Positions 38,341 through 49,000 of a stretch of DNA of 64,000 nucleotides are shown in pieces. The DNA lies in contig NZ_MDSK01000011.1 of NCBI RefSeq assembly GCF_002940205.1, positions 62,001 through 126,000 on the forward strand, read 5' to 3'. How positions within the stretch are numbered: the first letter of the stretch is position 1; every line of letters starts with the position of its first letter. This DNA comes from Xanthomonas arboricola pv. guizotiae (GTDB lineage Bacteria; Pseudomonadota; Gammaproteobacteria; Xanthomonadales; Xanthomonadaceae). The translations under genes were made by a program, and so were the position numbers. The notes under the pieces are model-generated. The model was not told the origin of the DNA. It did no database searches and saw only the letters and a list, made by a program, of their open reading frames with translations.

Positions 38341-39287
38341 TGCGCCGCGCCGGCCTCGATCGCGTCGAACAGCAGCCCGGCGATGTTCAGGCCGAACTGC
38401 GCATCCAGCTCGCGCACGCAGGTGGGGCTGGTGACGTTGACCTCGGTCAGGTAATCGCCGATCACGTCCAGGCCGACGAAACGCATGCCGCGGCGACGCA
38501 TCTCCGGGCCCACCTGCGCGGCGATCCAGCGGTCGCGCTCGGACAGCGGCCGGCCTTCGCCACGTCCGCCGGCGGCCAGGTTGCCGCGGAATTCGTCGCC
38601 CTGCGGAATCCGTGCCAGGCAGTAGTCCACCGGCTCGCCATCGACCAGCAGGATGCGCTTGTCGCCGGCGCTGATGTCGGGGATGAAGCGCTGCGCCAGG
38701 GTCAGCTTGCGATTGCCGTCGGTCAGCGTCTCCAGGATCACGTTGAGGTTGGGGTCGCCGCTGCCGCTGCGGAAGATCGAACGCCCGCCCATGCCGTCCA
38801 GCGGCTTCAGCACGGCCTGGCCGTGGTCGAGCACGAACGCCTTGAGCGCGGCGGAGTCGCGGCTGACCAGGGTCGGCGGGCAGCACTGCGGAAACAGCAA
38901 TGCGGCCAGTTTCTCGTTGTAGTCGCGCAGGCCCTGCGGGTCGTTGACCACCTGCGCGCCGGCGCGCTGGGCCACGGTCAGGACCTGGGTGTCGTAGACG
39001 AACTCCGCATCCACCGGCGGGTCCTTGCGCATCAGCACCACCTGGCCGGGGCCGAATTCCAGTTCGGCGAACTCGCCCAGGGTGAACCAGCCGGCCTTGT
39101 CCTCGCGCACGCGCAAGGGCGCGACCTGTGCCACCGCGCGTCCCTCGCGCAGGCTGAGGCCGCCCGGACGCACATACTGCAGGCGGTGACCACGCCGCTG
39201 CGCTTCCAGCAACATGGCGAAGGTAGTGTCTTTGGCGATCTTGATGGAGGCGATGGGATCCATCACCACGACGACGTCGAGCGACAT
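38337..39287 (-). CDS. gshB: Glutathione synthetase
   Basis: GshB joins gamma-glutamylcysteine and glycine with ATP in the cytoplasm. The protein has 316 residues with an ATP-grasp fold, starting MSLDVVVVMDPIASIKIAKDTTFAMLLEA, as in E. coli. Other marks are VNDPQGLRDYNEKL, LKPLDGMGGRSIF, RFIPDISAGDKRILLVDG, FRGNLAAGGRGE and DVIGDYLTEVNVTSPTCVRE. The length is normal. The tonB gene overlaps its end. It is divergent from pilG across about 238 bases. Confidence 0.95.
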   Translation of the reverse strand: MSLDVVVVMDPIASIKIAKDTTFAMLLEAQRRGHRLQYVRPGGLSLREGRAVAQVAPLRVREDKAGWFTLGEFAELEFGPGQVVLMRKDPPVDAEFVYDTQVLTVAQRAGAQVVNDPQGLRDYNEKLAALLFPQCCPPTLVSRDSAALKAFVLDHGQAVLKPLDGMGGRSIFRSGSGDPNLNVILETLTDGNRKLTLAQRFIPDISAGDKRILLVDGEPVDYCLARIPQGDEFRGNLAAGGRGEGRPLSERDRWIAAQVGPEMRRRGMRFVGLDVIGDYLTEVNVTSPTCVRELDAQFGLNIAGLLFDAIEAGAAQ

Positions 39288-39525
39288 GGGGAGCTAAACC
39301 TTTGGAACAGGCTGCCGATGGTAACTTCAAGCGGTGGCGATGGCGCGCCCGGCCGGTCGTGAATGCGCGACTTGCCGCTCGGCCCGCAGCTGCACACGGT
39401 CGGAACGTCCGCCTGGCGGGCCCCCGGCAAGGTACCCTTGACAGTCAATGCGGGTCTTGGGATATACATGCAGTTTCGTAGCGACGCCGGCAGGGAAGAA
39501 GCGTCGCGCGTCCGGGGATATTTGC

Positions 39526-39927
39526 ATGACTGAAAACATGGCTGCGGGTGGGGAACTCGCAGGACTGAAGGTGATGGTGATCGATGATTCGAAGACCATT
39601 CGCCGCACCGCCGAAACGCTGCTGAAGCGGGAAGGCTGTGAAGTGGTGACAGCAACCGATGGTTTCGAGGCACTGGCCAAGATTGCCGACCAGCAACCTC
39701 AGATCATTTTTGTCGACATCATGATGCCGCGCCTGGATGGGTACCAGACGTGCGCGTTGATCAAGGGCAACCAGCTCTTCAAGTCGACGCCGGTGATCAT
39801 GCTGTCGTCCAAGGACGGCCTGTTCGACAAGGCACGCGGCCGCATCGTCGGCTCCGAGCAATATCTGACCAAGCCGTTCACACGTGAAGAACTACTGAGC
39901 GCGATTCGCACGTACGTCCACGCCTGA
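39526..39927 (+). CDS. pilG: Twitching motility response regulator PilG
   Basis: This is a CheY-like receiver of the Pil/Chp system that controls type IV pilus extension, 133 residues from ATG 39526 (MTENMAAGG). An upstream ATG at 39448 gives a longer frame with an atypical Lys/Arg-rich lead, so the internal start with GGGGA 8 bases ahead is preferred. The phosphorylation Asp lies in IIFVDIMMPRLDG, acidic residues in MVIDDSKTIRRT, and Lys in YLTKPFTREEL. It is the first gene of pilGHIJ-chpA-chpB-chpC. Confidence 0.95.
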   Translation: MTENMAAGGELAGLKVMVIDDSKTIRRTAETLLKREGCEVVTATDGFEALAKIADQQPQIIFVDIMMPRLDGYQTCALIKGNQLFKSTPVIMLSSKDGLFDKARGRIVGSEQYLTKPFTREELLSAIRTYVHA

Positions 39928-39944
39928 CCAGGGGGAAAGGCAAC

Positions 39945-40307
39945 ATGGCTCGAATTATATTGATCGAGGACTCGCCCACCGACAGGGCAGTCTTCAGTCA
40001 ATGGCTGGAAAAAGCAGGCCATACGGTCGTCGCCACCGACAATGCCGAAGAGGGACTGGCGCTGATTCGCAGCCAGGCGCCCGATCTGGTGCTGATGGAC
40101 GTGGTGCTGCCCGGCATGAGCGGTTTCCAGGCAACGCGTGCATTGGCGCGCGACCAGGCCACCAAGGACATCCCGGTGCTGCTGGTCAGCACCAAGGGCA
40201 TGGAAACCGACAAGGCCTGGGGTTTGCGGCAAGGTGCCAGCGACTACATCGTCAAGCCGCCGCGCGAAGACGATCTGATCGCGCGCATCAAACAACTGGT
40301 GCGTTGA
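39945..40307 (+). CDS. pilH: Twitching motility response regulator PilH
   Basis: The 120-residue single-domain receiver acts with PilG in tuning pilus retraction. Acidic residues are in RIILIEDSPTDRAVF, the phospho-Asp in LVLMDVVLPGMSG, and the Lys in YIVKPPREDDLI. There are 17 bases between pilG and pilH, with a ribosome binding site AGGGGGAAAGG before the ATG. Its stop overlaps the pilI start (TGATG). Confidence 0.94.
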   Translation: MARIILIEDSPTDRAVFSQWLEKAGHTVVATDNAEEGLALIRSQAPDLVLMDVVLPGMSGFQATRALARDQATKDIPVLLVSTKGMETDKAWGLRQGASDYIVKPPREDDLIARIKQLVR

Positions 40308-40837
40308 TGCGCTCTCCATTCGACATTCTCGAAGACTACGAGCGGCGTAGTCTTGCGCACGCCACGCCGCTGCCGGAACGCCAGTTCTCGGCCGACATCT
40401 GGCGCGGCGTCGGCTATCGCGTCGGCACCCGGCGGCTGGTCTCGGATTTCCGCGAAGTTGCGGAAATCGTGCCGATGCCGCCGGTCACGCCGGTGCCGGG
40501 CGCGCAGCCCTGGCTGCTGGGCGTGGGCAACCTGCGCGGCAACCTGTTCCCGGTGATCGACCTGAAGCAGTTCCTGGAGGGCCGTCGCACGGTGCTGCAG
40601 GAAGGCCAGCGCGTGCTGATCATGCGCCAGAGCGGCGGCGACGTCGCGCTGACCATCGACGAGCTGTACGGCCAGCGCAGCTTCGAGCAGGTCCAGGCGG
40701 TGGAACCCGGCGAGTTGGCGCAAGGCCGCTATGCCCATTTCATCGACCGTGCCTTCCGCAACGAGACGCAGGACTGGGGCGTGTTCTCCCTGGCGTTGCT
40801 GTCGCGCACTCCTGAATTCCGGCAGGCCGCGGCCTAA
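40307..40837 (+). CDS. pilI: CheW-like coupling protein PilI
   Basis: PilI links the receptor PilJ to the kinase ChpA. It has 176 residues with a CheW domain: VTPVPGAQPWLLGVGNLRGNLFPVIDLKQFL, and VLIMRQSGGDVALTIDELYGQ. The start codon overlaps the pilH stop. The C-terminal FSLALLSRTPEFRQAA is a family-like end. It belongs to the same operon. Confidence 0.93.
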   Translation: MRSPFDILEDYERRSLAHATPLPERQFSADIWRGVGYRVGTRRLVSDFREVAEIVPMPPVTPVPGAQPWLLGVGNLRGNLFPVIDLKQFLEGRRTVLQEGQRVLIMRQSGGDVALTIDELYGQRSFEQVQAVEPGELAQGRYAHFIDRAFRNETQDWGVFSLALLSRTPEFRQAAA

Positions 40838-40876
40838 GCCGCGACCCCGCCACGTCATACAGATCGAGGTCGAACC

Positions 40877-42913
40877 ATGAGTACCGCCCCGGACGCCCGC
40901 AAGACCAACAAGCTCGGCAGCGTCAGCACCAGCTTCTGGCTTGGTTTGCTGGTGTTGTCGATGATCGTGTTCGGCGCCAATACCGGCGTCGCCACCTGGC
41001 AGGGCAGTCGCCTGGCCGGTGCCGGCACCGGCGCGGCCGATCTGCAGGTGCTGTCGCAGCAGCTGGCCAACCAGGGCCGCGAAGCGGTCTCCGGCGACCC
41101 CAAGGCGTTCGCCGCGTTCAAGGACACCAAGGGCCGTATCGACAGCACGGTCAGCGAACTGGATGGCCGCTACGGCCAGGAAGGCTCGGTCGCCGGTGCG
41201 ATGGCCCAGCTCAAGGCGACCTGGGTGCCGCTGAGCAAGAACGCCGATCAGGTCATCGCCAGCGAACCGGCGGTGCTCGGTCTGGCCGGCAACGCCGAAC
41301 GCTTCTCCGGCAGCGTGCCGCAGCTGCAAGCGCAGTTGAACGAAGTGGTGCGCGCGATGACGGTCAGCGGCGCGCCCGCGGCGCAGATCTACAACACGCT
41401 GCAGCAGGTCGTGGTCGCCGGCACCATGGCGCGCCGGGTGACCGAAATGCGCGCCGGTGGCGCCAATGCCGCCGCCTCCGGCGATGCGCTGGCACGCGAC
41501 TCGGTGGTGTTCACGCAGATGCTCGAAGGCCTGCGCTCAGGCAACGACGAACTGGGCATCGCCGCGGTGCGCAACCCGGCCGCGTTGTCGGCGCTGGAGC
41601 AGTCGCAGGCGCAGTGGGCGACGATGAAGAAGGACGTCGACGCCATCCTGGCCAGCTCGCGCAACCTGTTCGCCGCGCAGTCCTCGGCCGCCGCGCTGAC
41701 CGCCGGCTCGAACAGGATGCTGGACGACAGCAAGAAGCTGTTCGATGCGTTTTCGGCATTCGGCTCGGTGCGCGACACGCGCCTGTTTCCGAACTTCTGG
41801 CTGGGCGTGGTGTCCGGCCTGCTGGCGCTGCTGGCGATCATCGGCTTTGTCTGGAGCTCGGTGCGGGTGCGCTCGCGCGAGCAGGACGTGCGCTACCAGG
41901 CGCAGGTGGAATTCAACAGCCGCAACCAGCAGGCGATCATGCGCCTGCTGGACGAAATCAGCTCGCTCGGCGAGGGCGACCTGACCGTCAAGGCCTCGGT
42001 GACCGAGGACATGACCGGCGCGATCGCAGACGCCATCAACTACGCCGTGGACGAGTTGCGCCACCTGGTGACCACGATCAACGACACCTCGGCCAAGGTC
42101 GCCGTGTCGACCCAGGAGACCCAGGCCACTGCGATGCAGCTGGCCGACGCGGCCGGCCAGCAGGCCAACCAGATCACTACCGCCTCCGAGCGCATCAGCG
42201 AAATCGCCGCCAGCATCGAACAGGTGTCGCGCAACTCCACCGAGTCGGCCGAAGTGGCGCAGCGCTCGGTGGTGATCGCCGCCGAAGGTGCCGGCGTGGT
42301 GCGCGAGACGATCCAGGGCATGGACCAGATCCGCGACCAGATCCAGGAAACCTCCAAGCGCATCAAGCGCCTGGGCGAATCCTCGCAGGAGATCGGCTCG
42401 ATCGTGGAACTGATCAACGACATTTCCGAGCAGACCAACATCCTGGCGCTCAACGCCGCGGTGCAGGCAGCATCGGCCGGCGAGGCCGGTCGCGGTTTCG
42501 CGGTGGTGGCCGACGAAGTGCAGCGCCTGGCAGAACGCACCTCCGGTGCGACCCGGCGCATCGAAGGCCTGGTGCAGACCATTCAGGCCGATACCAACGA
42601 GGCGGTCAGCTCGATGGAGCAGACCACCTCCGAAGTGGTGTCCGGTGCGCGCCTGGCCGAAGACGCGGGCACCGCGCTGACCGAAATCGAGCGTGTGTCC
42701 AACGCCTTGAACAACCTGATCAAGAACATCTCCATCGCCGCGCACCAGCAGTCGGCCGCGGCGACGGATATCACACAGACCATGGGCGTGATCCGTCAGA
42801 TCACCAGCCAGACATCGCAGGGTGCGGAGCAGACGGCCGAGTCGATCGGCAACCTGGCCCAGCTCGCTGCCGATCTGCGCCGTTCGGTCGCCGACTTCAA
42901 GCTGCCGGCGTGA
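40877..42913 (+). CDS. pilJ: Type IV pilus chemoreceptor PilJ
   Basis: PilJ is a methyl-accepting protein for twitching. The protein has 678 residues. TM1 at about 20-40 (FWLGLLVLSMIVFGANTGVA) is followed by a long periplasmic PilJ-type sensor with two helical modules, TM2 at about 306-327 (FWLGVVSGLLALLAIIGFVW), HAMP, and the signalling hairpin tip [43 protein letters not shown]. It signals to ChpA through PilI. It is 39 bases downstream of pilI. Confidence 0.95.
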   Translation: MSTAPDARKTNKLGSVSTSFWLGLLVLSMIVFGANTGVATWQGSRLAGAGTGAADLQVLSQQLANQGREAVSGDPKAFAAFKDTKGRIDSTVSELDGRYGQEGSVAGAMAQLKATWVPLSKNADQVIASEPAVLGLAGNAERFSGSVPQLQAQLNEVVRAMTVSGAPAAQIYNTLQQVVVAGTMARRVTEMRAGGANAAASGDALARDSVVFTQMLEGLRSGNDELGIAAVRNPAALSALEQSQAQWATMKKDVDAILASSRNLFAAQSSAAALTAGSNRMLDDSKKLFDAFSAFGSVRDTRLFPNFWLGVVSGLLALLAIIGFVWSSVRVRSREQDVRYQAQVEFNSRNQQAIMRLLDEISSLGEGDLTVKASVTEDMTGAIADAINYAVDELRHLVTTINDTSAKVAVSTQETQATAMQLADAAGQQANQITTASERISEIAASIEQVSRNSTESAEVAQRSVVIAAEGAGVVRETIQGMDQIRDQIQETSKRIKRLGESSQEIGSIVELINDISEQTNILALNAAVQAASAGEAGRGFAVVADEVQRLAERTSGATRRIEGLVQTIQADTNEAVSSMEQTTSEVVSGARLAEDAGTALTEIERVSNALNNLIKNISIAAHQQSAAATDITQTMGVIRQITSQTSQGAEQTAESIGNLAQLAADLRRSVADFKLPA

Positions 42914-42943
42914 GCACGACGCGGAACGGGAAAGGATCAGCAG

Positions 42944-43030
42944 ATGGCGCGTAGTAGCGTTACGTCGATGCAGGAACAGACCGGTGGCCGCCTCGGCGGT
43001 AGCCCGGCCGTAGGCAGGGGGCTGCAATGA
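42944..43030 (+). CDS. Possible 28-aa leader ORF coupled to chpA
   Basis: A frame of 28 codons begins at ATG 42944, preceded by AAAGGAT 7-8 bases upstream, and ends in TGA whose first bases overlap the chpA ATG (ATGA at 43027-43030). The peptide starts MARSSVTSMQEQTGGR and ends GRGLQ. Such an overlap would let ribosomes finishing the leader reinitiate at chpA, which itself has no strong ribosome binding site. It may be purely a translational-coupling device. The peptide has no recognisable domain. Confidence 0.4.
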   Translation: MARSSVTSMQEQTGGRLGGSPAVGRGLQ

Positions 43031-46000
43031 GTGCGCTTCGCGATGCGATGAGTCACGCCGCGCTGGGCTGGGTCAAGCCGGAGCTGGACGAGACGTTGCG
43101 CCAGGCGCGCAACGAGATCGAGTACTTTGCCGAAGAACCGTCCGACACCAGTCGGATGCGCTTCTGCGCCGGCTACCTGCACCAGGTGCAGGGCACCTTG
43201 CGCATGGTCGAGTTGTATGCCCCGGCGATGGTGGCCGAAGAGCTGGAACTGCTGGCCCAGGCCGTGCAGGCCGGCGAGGTCGCCGACCGCGACGAAGCCT
43301 GCGCCATGCTGATGCGCGGCACCGTGCTGCTGCCCGATTACCTGGAGCGCCTGCAGAACGGTCACCGCGACATTCCGATCGTGCTGCTGCCGCTGCTCAA
43401 TGAGATCCGCGCCACGCGCGGTCAGCCGGGCCTGAACGAAAGCGTGCTGTTCGCGTTCGATCCGCAGGCCGGCGTCGCCACCGAGGCCGAGCTGGATCAC
43501 GCGCGCGGCAGCCTGAGCGGGCGCAATCGCGAATTGCTCGACACCGTCGGCAATGCGGTCAAGGAAGAGCTGCTGCGCGTCAAGGACGCGCTGGACCTGC
43601 ACCTGCGCACCGGCGGCGAGATCGCCGAGCTGCAGACCCAGGTCAAGGATCTCGGCAGCGTTGCCGACACCCTGGGCATGATGGGCCTGGGCGTGGCGCG
43701 CAATGTGGTCGTGCAGCAGCGCGATGCGCTGGCACGGGTGGTCGAGGGCCAGGTGCAGATGGACGAAGGCGTGTTGCTGGATATCGCCGGCGCGCTGCTG
43801 TATGTCGATGCCTCGCTGGATGACCAGGTCGCCAGCCTGGGCGCCGATGTCGGCGACGGCAACGAAGCCGGCAACAGCGCCACCTCCTCGGAAGTGCGGC
43901 GCACGGTGGACGTGCTGGCGCAGGAGGCGATCGCCAATTTCGGTGCGGCGCGCGAGCATTTCGTCGCCTTCATCGAGACCAACTGGGACCACGCCCGCCT
44001 GGCCGAGGTGCCGCATCTGCTCGGCGAAGTCGGCGGGGCGCTGCGCATCCTCGAGCTGCCGCAGGCGGCCGATTATCTGGAGGGCGTGCGCCGTTATGTC
44101 GATCTGGAACTGATCGGCAAGCAGCGCGTGCCCAGCGGGCGCCAGCTGGACACCCTGGCCGATGCGATGGCCAGCCTGGAGTACTACCTGGAAGCCCTGC
44201 GCGAGCGCCGTCCCGGCCGCGAGGAGATCCTGGACATCACCCGCAACAGCCTGGAGACGCTGCGCTACTGGCCGCTGCCCTCGGGCCAGCCGTCCGATTT
44301 GCCGGTCGGTGCCGATCAGCCGGGCAGCCTGGCAGAACCGCAGCCGGTGGTCGCCCCGCCGTTGCAGCGTGCCGACACGCCGCAGGCCGACAACGATGCC
44401 GCGCCTGTGCCGTCGCTGGAATGGGCCAACGAAACCGTGGTCGAGGCGCCATTTGCCGCCAGCGTGGTGCACGACACCGGTGCTGCCGCCACCGATACGG
44501 TGTTCTCGTTCGACCCGGTCGCCGCCGAAGAAAGCGTCTCCGGCCAGGCCCACGTGCCGTTGACGGTTGCGCCGCTGGACCTGTCCGACGATGGCGCGCA
44601 GGCGCCCGGCGACTGGCAGCTGGAAACCACCGAGCACGCCGCACCGATCGCCACCTCCGTGTTCGACCCGGTGTCGGCCGAGCAGGACGGCAGCGTGTCG
44701 GCCGATGCCGCGCAGGTCAGCTATACCGTGGATCTGAGCGCGCTGGAGCAGGACGACAACGCCACGCCGGCGCTTGCCGAACCGGCGCCATTGCAGATCG
44801 AGCAGATCGAGTTGCCGGGCGATGCCGAGCAGACCGAGGCACCGCTGGACTTCATCGCGCAGGCCCAGACCAGGCGCGCGCAGACCAGCCTCGAGGATGC
44901 GTTCTCGCCACCGCCGCTGCCGCCCGTGGCGCCGCAGCAGCGGGACGACCCGTTCGTCGACTCCGCGCCCGAACCGCCTCCAGCCCCGGCCGACGCCGCC
45001 GCCGAGCAGAGCGCGCCGCGCGTGCAGCAGGCGGTGGTCAGCGAGTTCGAACTGGACGCCGCATCGACGGCGTTTTTGGCCGAGCTCGACGCGGCCGCCG
45101 CGCAGTTCGATGTGCAGCGTCCGCAGGCAGCGCAGACTGGCGATACCGAGGCTCAGGTTGCAAAGGCAGCGCCCGAGCCGACAGTGAGCGAGCCGGCCCA
45201 GGCCGGTGCCGATGCCGGCATCTTCGGCGGCTTTGGCGACAGCGATATCGACGACGACATCCGCGACGTGTTCCTGGAGGAATTCGACGAGGAACTGGTC
45301 AATCTGGGCCAGCTGCTGCCGGTCTGGCGCGCCGCGCCGCACAGCCAGGACAACCTGCGCCCGATCCGCCGCGTCTTCCACACCTTGAAGGGCAGCGGTC
45401 GTCTGGTCGGTGCGCAGGCGCTCGGCGAGTTCAGCTGGAAGATCGAGAGCATGCTCAACCGCGTGCTCGACAATTCGCGGCCGGCCAGCCCCGCAGTGGT
45501 GGCAATGGTCGAGCTGGCCTACGAGGTGCTGCCGCAATTCAACGCCGCATTGCGCGACCAGGGCCGCATCAGCGCCGATCTGCCGGACATCCAGGCAGTT
45601 GCCGAGCGCGTGGCCGCGGGCGAAGAAGTCTATTACGTGGCCGTGCCGGCGACGCCGGTGGCTGCGGATGTCGCCTTCGTTCCGGCAACGGCAGGCGTGT
45701 TCGCGGCGACCGGTGGCACACCGGCGTCGGTGGACAGCGTGCTGCGCGAGATCCTGGAAGCCGAAGTCGCCACCCACCTGGAAACCGTCAACGCCTGGCT
45801 GCAGGCCAGCCAGGCCGGGCCGCAGTTGGCGAGCGAAGCATTGCTGCGCGCGGTGCACACCATGAGTGGCGCGTTTGCGATGACCGACGTGCCGGAAATC
45901 ACGCTGGTGACCACGCCGGCCGAGAGCTACGTCAAGCGTCTGCTTGCCGCATCGCTGCTCCCCTCGCAGGAGGGCATCGACGCCATTGCCGCAACGGCGG

Positions 46001-49000
46001 CGGCAATCGCCACCACCGTGACCGCCTTGCGTGCCGATGCGCCGTTGATCCCGTCGTTTGCGCCGTTGAGCGAGCACCTGCGCGCGCTGGTGGAGACGCT
46101 GCCGGAAGCGCAGTGGCCACCGCAGGCATTCCTGGACGAGCTGGAGGATCTGGATGCGCCGGGCGAGATGGCGGTCAGCAGCGAGTCGGCGGTCGAGCTG
46201 ACCGGCGCGCAGGATCTGTCGCGGTACCTGGACGCCAGCATCCTGCCGGCGGATGCGAGCGATCACAGCGCGCCCGCGCATGTCGCCGATGACGCAGGGG
46301 ATGCCGATGCGCACGCCGATGCCGACGCCGATGCAGCGATCGCGGTGGACGAGCTGGCCGAGGCCGAGGCCGAAGACACCTCGGCGCTAGCGTTGGACGC
46401 ACCGGCGCCGCACGAACAGACGCAGACGGCTGACGTTGCTGCGCTGGAGCAGGAGCAGGTTGCTGATTCGGTCGAGGCTGCGCAGGCCCCGGCCGGTGAT
46501 GCAGTCGCCTCCGATGCGGGAGCGGAGCAGCTCGCCGAGGCGTCGCATGGCGATGCTGCCCAGCACCAGCACGAAGCCGAGGCCGAGTCGCCTGGCGTCG
46601 ATGGGCACGACACGCCGGCCGATGAGCCGGTGGTCGACGCCGATGCCTGGGATGCGACCGGATTGCAGCAGGCCGGCAGTCACGATGCGGCGGCGCATGA
46701 GCAATCAAGCGACCTGCCGCAAGCTGGCGGGCACCTGGCAGTGGACGAGTTGTCCGATGCGGAAGCCGCATTGGGCGACGCGCAGACGCTCGCCGCGCCG
46801 GAAGCCGGGGAGATTGCTGCCGAGCGTGCAGACGCCGAGCAGGCGTCGCCGGGCGAGCCCGCTGCCGTGCACGACCGGCACGACCAGCGCGGGGGCGACG
46901 CAAGCGCGCAGGATGCCGACGCGGCGTCCACGGACGAAGCACCTGTCGAGACCATCGAGGCATTGGAAGCGGTACATGCGCAGGCGCAGCACGCGCAGCT
47001 GCCTGCCGACGAGGCAGCGCAGCACGGCGATGTGGCGTTGTCGCACGATGCCGACGCGCAGTTTGGCGACCAGTTGCAAGACACGGCGCCGGTGGGCGAG
47101 CAGTCGCCTTCCGAAGAACACGCGCTGTCGGGCGAGCAGGTGCACCTGCAGGAACCTGCGCATGCGGACGAGGCTGCGCAATCGGAAGCGCATGTCGATT
47201 CGGGCGAGCAGGAGCACCTGAACGCGCACGCGCATGCCGACGAAGTCGAGCACGTTGCGGAAGCCGAGCGCGCTGCAGAAGCAGAGCAGACTCCAGCAGC
47301 AGAGTACGCTGAAGCAGAGCAGGCGACAGAGGCGGAACAGACTGCGGACGTGGAACAGGCCGCAGACGCAGAGCACGCGGCGGACCTACAGCAGGCTGCG
47401 GAAGCGCTACCCGAACACACCATCGAATCGGTGCAGGCCTTCGAGATGGCGCAGGTGGCCGATCGGGTCGAAGAGACCGGCGATCCGCAGTCGGAAATTG
47501 CGCCGGAGCTGCAATCGGACGTTGTTGCCGACGCCGAGGCGGATTCCCGTGCCGATGCAGAGGTCCATGCGCAGCATCCAGACGCGGACGCAACGCTCGA
47601 TGCCATCGACGCAACGAGCGTCGAGCATCCCGAGCAAGTCGAATACACCGAACAAGTCGAGTATCCCGAGCACGCCGAACTAGTCGGACACACCGAACAC
47701 GCCGAACTAGTCGGACACACCGAACACGCCGACCAAGTCGGGCAAGCCGACTCCGCAAGCGAACACGAAGACGTCGCAGCCGTGGCCTTCAGCGCGCCGG
47801 TGGAAGACGCCGCAGCGGCCGATAGCGCCGCCAGCGACGTGGGCGCAGCCTTCGATACCGGCCCGCTCAACTTCGACCAGCTCGATGGCGAACTGGTTGA
47901 CATCTTCGTCGAGGAAGGCCGCGACCTGCTCGACCATTGCGATGGTCTGATCGCCCGCATGCGCGAGGTGCCGGAAGACCGCGAGGTCCTCAACGGACTG
48001 CAGCGCGACCTGCACACGCTCAAGGGCGGCGCGCGCATGGCCGGCATCAACGCCATCGGCGACCTCGGCCATGCGATCGAATCGCTGCTGGAAGCCGTGG
48101 CGGCCAACCGCACCGACATCGACCGCGACGACGTGCGCCTGTTCGAGCGCGGCTTCGACCGCCTGCACCAGTTGTTGACCCGCACCGGCATGCACCGCGC
48201 CGTGGCGATGCCGTCCGACCTGGTGGAAGCCTTCGAGACCCGCACCCGTGGCCGCAATGCCGCAGAGCCCAGCGACGCCGATGTGCGTGCGATCGCCAAG
48301 GCGTCGGTGGAACCGGCACCGCTGTCGGCGCCCATCCCGGTCGACGGCCAGGTCGAGGAAGAACTGCTGCCGCGCGCGCAGCAGGAACAGGTGCGCGTGC
48401 GTGCCGACCTGCTCGACCGCCTGGTCAATCACGCCGGCGAAGTGGCGATCTACCGCTCGCGCCTGGAACAGCAGATGGGTGCCTTCCGCGGCGCCATGGG
48501 CGAACTGGATCGCACCAACGCCCGTCTGCGCGACCAGTTGCGTCGTCTGGATCTGGAAACCGAAGCGCAGATCGTGGCGCGTTATCAGCGCGAGCAGGAC
48601 CAGGGCGATCGCACCTTCGATCCGCTGGAACTGGACCGCTTCTCCACCCTGCAGCAGCTCAGCCGCGCGCTGAACGAATCGGCCGCCGACTTGGGCGGTC
48701 TGCAAGGCGTGCTGGAAGATCTCTCGCGTCAATACGACGGCCTGCTGCAACAGCAGTCGCGGGTCAGCTCCGAGCTGCAGGACGGCCTGATGCGTGCGCG
48801 CATGGTGCCGTTCGACGGCCTGGTGCCGCGTCTGCGCCGCGTGGTCCGCCAGGCCGCCAGCGACACCGGCAAGCAGGTGCATCTGCTGCTGGAAGGCACC
48901 CAGGGCGAACTCGATCGCAACGTGCTCGACCGCATGGTCGCGCCGTTGGAACACATGCTGCGCAACTCGGTGGCGCACGGGCTGGAAGCGCCCGAGCAAC

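Noticed and set aside
42937..46314. Antisense open frame of about 1125 codons against chpA
   Set aside because: It is a composition shadow of a very large GC-rich gene.
46261..47860. chpA linker as a mobile insertion
   Set aside because: The reading frame is continuous and no inverted ends or target duplications are visible; it looks like internal repeat expansion.
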